From positions 1 to 8,162 of the forward strand of contig DMXM01000023.1 of assembly GCA_003482905.1 (NCBI GenBank): DNA of 8,162 nt, written 5' to 3'. This document shows, piece by piece, positions 1-5,475 of this stretch. The position numbers and the translations under genes were made by a program. Every line of letters begins with the position of its first letter. Position 1 is the stretch's first letter. The notes below the pieces were generated by a model, which saw only the letters and a program-made list of their open reading frames with translations, was not told the origin of the DNA and ran no database searches. Source of the stretch: Elusimicrobiota bacterium. Its GTDB lineage: Bacteria > Elusimicrobiota > Elusimicrobia > Elusimicrobiales > UBA9959.

Positions 1-1154
1 CGCCAGAGCTTGAGGTACTCGCGCAGGAAATTCTTGTAGAGCGAGATGATCTTGACATTGCGGAAGTCCAGGATGTCGAAGGTCCTGGAGAAAACTATAC
101 AGTCGTAGCGCTTGCCGCCCATGCGTTTTGCGCACGGGAAGTAGGCGCTGGGAATGAAGCGCGCGTCCAGAGCGTCGCGCTGGATGGCCGGGGAATAGGC
201 GTCTATGATAACTTCCACGTAGGCCATATCCAGCTGGCTCACCTTCTGGGCCACGCTCTCCATCACCACCGAGAAACTTTTTTCATCGGTCATGCCGCCC
301 ACCACCACGCTGTACTTGTCCTTCTGATTATAGGTAAGGTAGACTTCGGTGCCCTGGTCCGGGGTGATCAGGATCAGGTTCGGCTCGTGGAAGGGCATGA
401 AGATATGTTCGAAGAAGCTATTGGACTTCACCTTGCGGTAGCGGTTCTTCACGAACTCAGGCGCGGTGATGGCCTCAAAATTCAGCAGCGGGATCTTAAC
501 CTTGTGGTCGCTGTAATCCCCTTTTACGTCCTTGATCTGCGGCCGGTCCAGGTTCACCTGGCGGCGCACTATCTCGTAGAACGGCGCCACTTCGGGTATG
601 ATACGGGGGCGGGGCCGCCGGCGCTGCAGGGCGCCCTCGGTAAAATAGCCGGTCAGACAGTGCGTCTCGTTGTCCTGGACCTTGTGCGTATTGGGGAAAA
701 TCCCCAGCTTTATGAAGCCGAGGCTCTCGGTCAGCTTCTGCGGGGCGTAATTGGCGGTGCGGGTAGTGGCGTAGACCAGGTCCACCAGGTCCTTGTTGTG
801 CGTGATGTCGTCGAGCACCAGCTTCATCATGGTGTAGGCCAGGTTGAGCTTCCTGAACTCCAGGCTCACTACGGCGCCGAAAGCTTTGGAATTCCTGTAA
901 CGCAGGTCCAGCGCATAGACGAGGCTCCCGACCACGCGGCCCTGGCACTCGGCCACCAGCCAGTAATAATCGTTGTCCTCTATGGCACGGCGCATCTTTT
1001 CCTTGTCGGTGACTATCGACACAGGATAGGAGCCGCCGTATACCTCCGCGTAGAGCATCTGTATGCGGCGCATGTCCTGCACCTTGGCGGGACGTATCAC
1101 CACGTCGGGTTTCCCCTCGCCTTTAATGATCTTTTCTATCTTTTTATGCGCCAT
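1..1154 (-). CDS. GNAT-fold acetyltransferase with long C-terminal region (3' end outside window)
   Basis: An open frame runs without a stop from an ATG at 1154 down to the window edge, giving 384 residues with the C-terminus missing. Residues about 18-172 read as a GNAT N-acetyltransferase domain, which transfers an acetyl group from acetyl-CoA to an amine: strand 1 around VVIRPA (18-23), a following helix ending in EVYGGSYP (37-44), the strand pair LVAECQGRVVGSLVYALDL (66-84), an acetyl-CoA-loop region around EFRKLNLAYTMM (99-110), and a closing N135...LTESLGF (141-147). The canonical R/Q-x-x-G-x-G/A loop is degenerate here (R101-K-L-N-L-A106, Asn in place of the first Gly). Residues about 175-384 have strand-rich composition and I do not recognise a family. 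The YP motif and layout recall beta-lysine acetyltransferase (AblB)-like GNATs, but the substrate cannot be assigned. A GGGGAG ribosome-binding sequence (1158-1163) lies only 3 bases before the ATG. The gene is divergent from the lipoprotein gene. The fold is fairly sure, the function unknown. Confidence 0.82.
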   Translation of the reverse strand, partial: MAHKKIEKIIKGEGKPDVVIRPAKVQDMRRIQMLYAEVYGGSYPVSIVTDKEKMRRAIEDNDYYWLVAECQGRVVGSLVYALDLRYRNSKAFGAVVSLEFRKLNLAYTMMKLVLDDITHNKDLVDLVYATTRTANYAPQKLTESLGFIKLGIFPNTHKVQDNETHCLTGYFTEGALQRRRPRPRIIPEVAPFYEIVRRQVNLDRPQIKDVKGDYSDHKVKIPLLNFEAITAPEFVKNRYRKVKSNSFFEHIFMPFHEPNLILITPDQGTEVYLTYNQKDKYSVVVGGMTDEKSFSVVMESVAQKVSQLDMAYVEVIIDAYSPAIQRDALDARFIPSAYFPCAKRMGGKRYDCIVFSRTFDILDFRNVKIISLYKNFLREYLKLW

Positions 1155-1171
1155 ATGCTCCCCGCGACCCC

Positions 1172-1203
1172 TTGAAGTAGCCGGTCGTATAATATAATAT
1201 AGT
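1172..1203 (+). promoter_or_regulatory. Candidate sigma-70 promoter for the lipoprotein gene, AT-rich divergent core
   Basis: Two perfect TATAAT hexamers overlap by one base at 1188-1193 and 1193-1198, followed by TATAGT at 1198-1203. A TTGAAG at 1172-1177 sits 15 bases before the second TATAAT, which is shorter than the usual 17, so the -35 assignment is uncertain. The block reads as TATATT on the minus strand, so it may also supply the -10 of the divergent acetyltransferase gene, for which I see no good -35. A start point near 1205-1210 would give the lipoprotein mRNA a leader of about 45-50 bases. Inferred from consensus matching only. Confidence 0.5.
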
Positions 1204-1208
1204 AAAAA

Positions 1209-1241
1209 TCACGGGCTTTTCCTATGACGAGCGTCACGGGC
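1209..1241. repeat. Direct repeat TCACGGGC, 25-base period
   Basis: The 8-mer TCACGGGC occurs at 1209-1216 and again at 1234-1241, both on the plus strand, inside the divergent intergenic region and just downstream of the candidate promoter. The second copy overlaps the right end of the TGACG-AG-CGTCA dyad. The match is exact; a role as an operator or leader element is inference. Confidence 0.45.
1225..1236. promoter_or_regulatory. 12-bp dyad TGACG-AG-CGTCA
   Basis: A perfect 5+5 inverted repeat with a 2-base centre lies 20 bases before the lipoprotein start codon, in what would be the transcribed leader. It is a plausible binding site for a dimeric regulator, but it is short enough to arise by chance in GC-rich DNA. 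Confidence 0.3.
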
Positions 1242-1255
1242 CGGACTTAAGATCA

Positions 1256-2170
1256 ATGAAAAAAAACGAACTGCTCTTCACCCTTGCCGCGCTGACCATG
1301 CTCGGCGGCTGCGCCTCTTTCAACTCGGGCGATATAAGGGTGGACCGCGGGACCGCCGCCGCCATGCTCACGGACCGGGCCGTGATCCCCTTCGCAGATA
1401 TACAGGTTTCCTGGATCGGTTTCCCTTACCGCGCCCCCACCGACTCCATAGGCGAAGGCTCCGTTTCTAAACCAAAGATCGCCAAAGCGGCGCCGATGCC
1501 GCCGGAAGACGCCGCGGAACTGGCGGGCCGGGCTAAGACCATATTCAGGGAGGCCGGACTTTACGACAAAGAAAAAGGCCGCGGCACCCTGCGCCTGCAG
1601 CTGACCACCTTCGGCAGGTGGACCTACGGCAATCTGTTCCACTCCTTCCTGGTGGACACGGGCTTCATTTTCCTGATCCCGGCCTCGCTGCGGGTCAACT
1701 ACTTCCTGACGGCCGACTTCGCCACCGCCTCCGGAGTGGTGCGGGTGGAAACCGAAGGCAGCAATAAGACCACATTTCATCTGCTGATGGCACCGCTTTA
1801 TCCCCTTTTCTCCCCCGGACGGCGCGAAACCGGCCTGCTCAGGCAGATGCTCTGGCGCTCGGCCACGGACGTTTATACGCGTCTGAAGGCCTCCGGCGGC
1901 GCCCCCGGCGAACTCCCTCCGGGGCCGGCCCCCAGAGAAAAAGCCGCCACCTTGTCCGGCCCGCCGGTGCCACCGGACAGGACCTGGCTGCCCGGCCAGC
2001 CCGCCGGCGGGCAGACCGAAGAAGGCGCGATAGCTCCGGAACCTCCCGATAAAACCTGGGCCGTACCGGCCAGGGAGTCCGCCGTACCGGCTCCCGCAGC
2101 GGCTGCGCCCGCGGCGGCTGGCCCGGAGAGGAGACCGGAACCATCCCCGGAAGAAACCCCGGACGACTGA
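1256..2170 (+). CDS. Outer-membrane-type lipoprotein of unrecognised family, Pro/Ala-rich tail
   Basis: The 304-residue product begins with a lipoprotein signal peptide: charged N-terminus (MKKNE), hydrophobic stretch, then lipobox L16-G17-G18-C19. Cys19 would be lipidated and the following Ala-Ser carries no inner-membrane retention Asp, so outer-membrane sorting is inferred. Residues about 20-210 form a compact, probably globular domain containing a Trp/aromatic-rich centre (GRWTYGNLFHSF, then LIPASLRVNYFLTADF) that may be beta strands. Residues about 215-304 are a low-complexity Pro/Ala/Glu tail with two near-identical hexamers, PPDRTW (239-244) and PPDKTW (263-268). I do not recognise the family. 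The start is chosen because it gives a complete lipoprotein signal, although no strong ribosome-binding sequence is visible upstream. The gene is monocistronic: divergent promoter on the left, hairpin terminator on the right. A 310-codon antisense frame over the same bases lacks any such signal and is rejected. Confidence 0.85.
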   Translation: MKKNELLFTLAALTMLGGCASFNSGDIRVDRGTAAAMLTDRAVIPFADIQVSWIGFPYRAPTDSIGEGSVSKPKIAKAAPMPPEDAAELAGRAKTIFREAGLYDKEKGRGTLRLQLTTFGRWTYGNLFHSFLVDTGFIFLIPASLRVNYFLTADFATASGVVRVETEGSNKTTFHLLMAPLYPLFSPGRRETGLLRQMLWRSATDVYTRLKASGGAPGELPPGPAPREKAATLSGPPVPPDRTWLPGQPAGGQTEEGAIAPEPPDKTWAVPARESAVPAPAAAAPAAAGPERRPEPSPEETPDD

Positions 2171-2190
2171 AGATCGATACCGCAAGAAAA

Positions 2191-2220
2191 GAGCCCCGCG
2201 CTACGCGGGGCTCTTTTTTT
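2191..2220. terminator. Bidirectional intrinsic terminator between convergent genes
   Basis: A perfect 10-bp GC-rich stem (GAGCCCCGCG at 2191-2200 pairing with CGCGGGGCTC at 2204-2213) closes on a 3-base loop and is followed by seven T (2214-2220). It starts 20 bases after the lipoprotein stop codon. On the minus strand the same stem is followed by TTTTCTT (from 2190-2184), so it can also end the NHL-protein transcript, whose stop codon lies at 2240-2238. Confidence 0.93.
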
Positions 2221-2237
2221 GCGGTCGCTGCCAGGCG

Positions 2238-4580
2238 TCAGTCGGCCGTCTTCTCAACCGCCTTCCCGGCCCCCTTCTCCTCCGGCTTCGCCGCCGGGGC
2301 CGGCTCGGCCTTGGGCTGCGCCCCCGCGGGCTTAACGGCTTCAACTGCCGGCTTAACTTCGGCTATCGGCTTTACCTCTTCGGCCGGCAGCCGTTCCATG
2401 GATTTTCCGGCCTCTGACAAATCGACGCTTTCAGGTTTATCTTTTATTAAACTTTCAGGCTCGCCCTTGTCCGCTCCATCGTCCCTGGCCGGAGGCGGGG
2501 TATCTGCCGGCTGTATACGCTCCGCGGCCGCGGGCAGGCTCTCCATCGGGGCGACGTTCTTGTTCTCCACCGCGGCGGCGGGCGCCGCAGCCTCCGGCCC
2601 CTTGAAATAAACCTCCGCGGGGGCGGAGACGCCGCCCTGCACCCCGGTCACCGACAGGCCGGCTACATAATAGTAGTACGTGGCGTCGGCCGCCAGAGCG
2701 TTATCCTCAAAGTTCCCGCCTTTGGCCGGACCGGCCTCCTTAAATTCCGCGTCCTCACCGCGCCGGCGATAAACTTTGGCGCCGCCGGTCCAGGCGTTGG
2801 CCTTGGCCTTCCAGGCCAGCTTCACGCTTTTTTCGCCCGCCTCGGCTTTCAGGTCGAAGGGCGCCTCGGGCAGATAGCTGATGTCGAAAGCCAGCACGCG
2901 GGCGTTCTCCATGTCGGAGATATAAATCTTGTCGTTGCGGAAAGCCATGTACTGCGGCGACCACAATTCGCGCTCGCCGCGCCCCTTGGCGAAGAAACTG
3001 GCCGTGAATTTACCGGCGCCGTCGAAGATCTTCACGTTGAAGGCGGCGCGGTCCAGGATATAGAAGAAACCCTTGCCGTCGTAAGTGAGGGAGGCCGGGT
3101 CCTGCAGGAGGCCGGAATCGTCCCAGACGCGCAGGAACTTGCCCATGGCGTCGAGCACCACCACTTTTTTAAGCGCGGCGTCCAGCACGTAGACGTTCTT
3201 GTTCTCGTCGCAGCGCACCGCCACCGGATTGGCAAAGATCAGGCTGCCCACCTCGGGCCCCACCGCGAACAGGAACATCCCGTCCGGACTGAAGGCCTTT
3301 ACTTTGCGGTTCCTGGCGTCGGCCACGTAGATATTGCCTTTGGCGTTCACGGCCACGGAGGCCGGCCCTTTGAACTGGCCGTCGCCCGATCCGCCCTCGC
3401 CGAACATGTTGGAAAAAGTACCGTCAGGGTTGAATATCTGTACCCTGTCGTTGCCGGTATCGGCCACGTAGATCATGCCCTTAGGGTCGATAAATATGCC
3501 GCGCGGTGAGCGGACCTGCCCCTGCAGCCTGCCCTCGCGTACCAGGGTCTTCTTTGTGCCGCCGTCCAGCAGCACTATCTCCCTGGCCTCCGGCATATAG
3601 GCCACTATTTTATCATCGGGGGTGACGGCGAACACATCGGCCTTGAAGGCGTATTTTGAGGCCGGGCCTTTCACGGTAAACCGGTCCAGCAGCGCGGCCA
3701 GCGGCAGCTCCGGGCCGGTCTCGCCGCTCTCCAGGCTTATCACCACCACCTTCTTGTTCTCGTCGTCGCAGAGGTAAAGGAGGCCGCCCTCGTCAATGGC
3801 GATATCGCGCAGTCCCTTGAACTCCATTTTTCCCTTGCCCCTGGTGCCGAAGGTCCCGATGGTCTCCCCCGCGTCGGAAAACTCCCTGACTTTCCCTTCT
3901 TTGGAATTGATCGAATACAGCTGCCCGCGCTTGTCCGCCACGGCGCCGTTATTGGCCGCGGGGTACTCCCTAAGCAGGCGGCCGCCGCGGTCGTACTTCT
4001 GCAGCAGCGCCTTGTCCGGGTCGGAAACAAAGATCTCCCCGGCGCGGTTCAGCGAGATTTTCGCCGGATTGAGCTTGGTGAGGCCATCGGCCTTGGCCGC
4101 GGCGAAGCCGTAGAGATAAATGCCGTCGGAATTAAAAACGTCCACGCGGGAATTGCCGGTATTGGAAACATAAAGCCGGCCGTCGGGGCCGTAAGCGACG
4201 CCCCTGGGGGAATCCAGCTGGCCGGGCGCCGAGCCCTCTCCGGAGAAGGCCCAGAGCGGCTTGCCCTCCGGGTCGAACACGACCACGCGGGAATTGCCCG
4301 TATCGGCCACGTAGAGCCGGCCGTCGCCGAAAGCCAGCGCCTCCGGGCCCTTCAGGCCGCCCTCTATCTTTTTGATCTGCTTGCCGTCGGCGTCGAAAAC
4401 AAAAATGGCGTTGGCCTTGGAGTCGGCCACAAAGACCCTCCCCCCCGCCACGGCCAGCGCCGTGGGTTTCAGGAAGGCCGGGCTCTGCAGCTGGAGCTTG
4501 AACCCTATTTTCTCATAAGCTGACGCGCCGGCCGCCAGCAGGCAGAATATGGCCGCAGAAAGAAATATTCGCTTCATCAT
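2238..4580 (-). CDS. Secreted NHL-repeat beta-propeller protein with FnIII-like domain and charged Pro-rich tail
   Basis: The product is 780 residues. A Sec signal peptide (about 1-21) ends in ASA before Tyr22. Residues about 37-565 hold some twelve NHL-type blades, recognisable by the recurring pattern P-x-G/A-[IV]-A-[VLI]-x-x-x-G-x-[IL]-Y-V-[AS]-D/N-[ST]-x-N-x-R-V-x-[VI]-F; the best copies contain YVADTGNSRV, YVSNTGNSRV and YVADTGNDRV. Twelve blades would suit two six-bladed propellers, with a divergent stretch near the middle (about 285-345). Residues about 570-657 resemble a fibronectin type III domain (PFDLKAEAG...VKLAWKA...YYYYVAGLS). The tail (about 658-780) is rich in Pro, Ala, Lys and Glu, with three VKP units near 736-751. 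NHL propellers usually bind proteins or other ligands; no catalytic motif is visible, so the function is unknown. Transcription is divergent from sdhCAB and convergent with the lipoprotein gene. The start is MM; the second Met (codon at 4577-4575) has the better spacing to the GGAGGG site. Confidence 0.92.
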   Translation of the reverse strand: MMKRIFLSAAIFCLLAAGASAYEKIGFKLQLQSPAFLKPTALAVAGGRVFVADSKANAIFVFDADGKQIKKIEGGLKGPEALAFGDGRLYVADTGNSRVVVFDPEGKPLWAFSGEGSAPGQLDSPRGVAYGPDGRLYVSNTGNSRVDVFNSDGIYLYGFAAAKADGLTKLNPAKISLNRAGEIFVSDPDKALLQKYDRGGRLLREYPAANNGAVADKRGQLYSINSKEGKVREFSDAGETIGTFGTRGKGKMEFKGLRDIAIDEGGLLYLCDDENKKVVVISLESGETGPELPLAALLDRFTVKGPASKYAFKADVFAVTPDDKIVAYMPEAREIVLLDGGTKKTLVREGRLQGQVRSPRGIFIDPKGMIYVADTGNDRVQIFNPDGTFSNMFGEGGSGDGQFKGPASVAVNAKGNIYVADARNRKVKAFSPDGMFLFAVGPEVGSLIFANPVAVRCDENKNVYVLDAALKKVVVLDAMGKFLRVWDDSGLLQDPASLTYDGKGFFYILDRAAFNVKIFDGAGKFTASFFAKGRGERELWSPQYMAFRNDKIYISDMENARVLAFDISYLPEAPFDLKAEAGEKSVKLAWKAKANAWTGGAKVYRRRGEDAEFKEAGPAKGGNFEDNALAADATYYYYVAGLSVTGVQGGVSAPAEVYFKGPEAAAPAAAVENKNVAPMESLPAAAERIQPADTPPPARDDGADKGEPESLIKDKPESVDLSEAGKSMERLPAEEVKPIAEVKPAVEAVKPAGAQPKAEPAPAAKPEEKGAGKAVEKTAD

Positions 4581-4583
4581 GAT

Positions 4584-4589
4584 CCCTCC
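4584..4589 (-). promoter_or_regulatory. Ribosome-binding site GGAGGG that bears on the start of the NHL gene
   Basis: Read on the minus strand, GGAGGG lies 3 bases before the first ATG (4580) and 6 bases before the second, adjacent ATG (4577). The spacing favours the second Met as the main start; the effect on the protein is one residue. Confidence 0.7.
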
Positions 4590-4612
4590 GCTTATTTAAT
4601 ATCGGTCTGATC

Positions 4613-4618
4613 ATTCTA
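4613..4618 (-). promoter_or_regulatory. Candidate -10 box for the NHL gene
   Basis: On the minus strand TAGAAT (5 of 6 to TATAAT) lies about 33 bases before the start codon, in an AT-rich patch (TGTTATAGAAT). The upstream -35 is poor: TTGCGG (4639-4634) at a 15-base spacing is the nearest candidate. Consensus matching only. Confidence 0.3.
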
Positions 4619-4680
4619 TAACATTTTCCGCCGCCGCAACGCCAGCCGTTGTCGTTCGCGTTATTACTTACTCTAATAGT

Positions 4681-4711
4681 CCGGTTAAGCAAATCGCCCT
4701 TGCTTGTTCGG
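4681..4711. promoter_or_regulatory. Interrupted 31-bp dyad upstream of sdhC, possible operator
   Basis: AAGCAA (4687-4692) is an exact inverted repeat of TTGCTT (4700-4705) across a 7-base spacer, and the symmetry resumes further out with CCG (4681-4683) against CGG (4709-4711) about the same centre at 4696. Nine of twelve arm positions pair. The right arm coincides with the candidate -35 of the sdhCAB promoter, which is where a repressor or activator site would be expected. It does not match the FNR consensus TTGAT-N4-ATCAA. The symmetry is directly visible; the role is inference. Confidence 0.4.
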
Positions 4712-4728
4712 CCTTAATTATTTACGAT
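4700..4728 (+). promoter_or_regulatory. Candidate sigma-70 promoter for sdhCAB
   Basis: TTGCTT (4700-4705) and TACGAT (4723-4728) are separated by 17 bases, giving partial matches to -35 and -10. Transcription would begin near 4735, leaving a leader of about 35 bases before the sdhC ATG. A second pair, TTTACG (4721-4726) and TAATAT (4744-4749), also has 17-base spacing but would start too close to the gene for a normal ribosome-binding leader. Confidence 0.4.
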
Positions 4729-4769
4729 ACAGTTAATTCGCATTAATATAGCGCCGGGGAATTTCATAT

Positions 4770-5453
4770 ATGGACATTATTTTCATAAAACGCCTGATCA
4801 CAACCTCCATAGGAAGGAAAGCCGTTATGGCCGTTTCCGGCCTGCTGCTTGGCGGCTTCATGCTGGTGCATCTGGCCGAGAACCTGCTGTTGTTCAAGGG
4901 CGAACCCGCCTACAACACCTGGGTAGACCTGCTGATCTCCAACCCCGTGACCCCTTTCATGGAGGCCGGACTGCTGGCGCTTTTTATCGGGCATATAATA
5001 ACCGGCGTGTGGGTGCGCATAGAGGACTTCTTAAACGCCCCGCGCGGTTACGAGGCCCGCCGCTGGCAGGGCGGCCGCACGGCGGGCTCGGCCACCATGC
5101 TCTACACGGCGGCGGCCATACTGGCCTACCTGGCCTACCACCTGCTGACTTTCCGGTTCGTAGACCATTCCATGGGCTTCTACCAGATGGTGACGGCGGC
5201 CTTCCGCAGCCCCGTTTTTGTGGCCGTTTATATCTCCGGCTCCCTGGCCCTGGCCCTGCACCTCAGCCACGGCATGCAGAGCGCCTTCCAGACGCTGGGG
5301 GTGAACCACCCCAAATACACCCCGCTTATCAAGGCCGGCGGCCTTGCGGTGGCCGTAACCATGACCGGTTTCGCGCTGATCTCCCTGTATTACCTCGCGG
5401 GCATAGACCTGAAGGCGGCCGAGGCCGGCTATCAGGTGGTGGTGATAAAGTAG
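4770..5453 (+). CDS. sdhC: Succinate dehydrogenase/fumarate reductase cytochrome b subunit (b558 family)
   Basis: This 227-residue membrane anchor carries haem b and the quinone site of the complex encoded with the next two genes. It matches the single-subunit, five-helix b558 family (Bacillus, Bacteroidota and Wolinella types) in length and motifs: TSIGRKAVMAVSGLLL (12-27), LVHLAEN (32-38), FIGHIITGVW (72-81) and LSHGMQSAFQTLGVN (165-179). Hydrophobic segments fall at about 17-42, 63-83, 109-129, 149-169 and 189-211. His34, His75, His124 and His164 sit one per helix I-IV with spacings like the four haem ligands of Wolinella FrdC (44, 93, 143, 182), so two haems are expected. A glutamate two residues before the last ligand, as at Wolinella Glu180, is absent (Ala162). 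The ATG follows a modest GGGGA site (4756-4760). It is first gene of the operon, 22 bases before sdhA. Direction of catalysis (succinate oxidation or fumarate reduction) cannot be read from sequence; frdC would be equally valid. Confidence 0.95.
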   Translation: MDIIFIKRLITTSIGRKAVMAVSGLLLGGFMLVHLAENLLLFKGEPAYNTWVDLLISNPVTPFMEAGLLALFIGHIITGVWVRIEDFLNAPRGYEARRWQGGRTAGSATMLYTAAAILAYLAYHLLTFRFVDHSMGFYQMVTAAFRSPVFVAVYISGSLALALHLSHGMQSAFQTLGVNHPKYTPLIKAGGLAVAVTMTGFALISLYYLAGIDLKAAEAGYQVVVIK

Positions 5454-5466
5454 GAACGGGATCTTT

Positions 5467-5471
5467 GGAGG
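5467..5471 (+). promoter_or_regulatory. Ribosome-binding site of sdhA
   Basis: GGAGG lies 4 bases (AAAC) before the sdhA ATG, inside the 22-base sdhC-sdhA gap. It is the clearest ribosome-binding sequence in the operon and fixes the start at 5476. Confidence 0.8.
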
Positions 5472-5475
5472 AAAC

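Noticed and set aside
387..1175. 262-codon plus-strand frame
   Set aside because: It lies antisense to the acetyltransferase gene, whose minus-strand frame runs open to the window edge and has recognisable GNAT features; this frame shows no domain or signal.
1253..2185. 310-codon minus-strand frame over the lipoprotein gene
   Set aside because: Its product is a Gly/Arg-rich shadow with no signal or domain, and the plus-strand frame has a textbook lipobox and its own terminator.
2271..2610. Possibility that the Ala/Pro/Lys/Glu tail of the NHL protein is a frameshift artefact
   Set aside because: The frame stays open to the stop just before the terminator, and the composition is coherent with low-complexity linker tails rather than an out-of-frame translation.
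4637..4651. CAACG-N5-CGTTG dyad in the sdhC-NHL intergenic region
   Set aside because: Only five pairs per arm, no T-run, and no alignment with a good promoter; too weak to list as a site.
4721..4749. Second promoter-like pair TTTACG / TAATAT before sdhC
   Set aside because: Spacing is good, but transcription would start about 13 bases from the ATG, leaving almost no leader for the ribosome-binding site.
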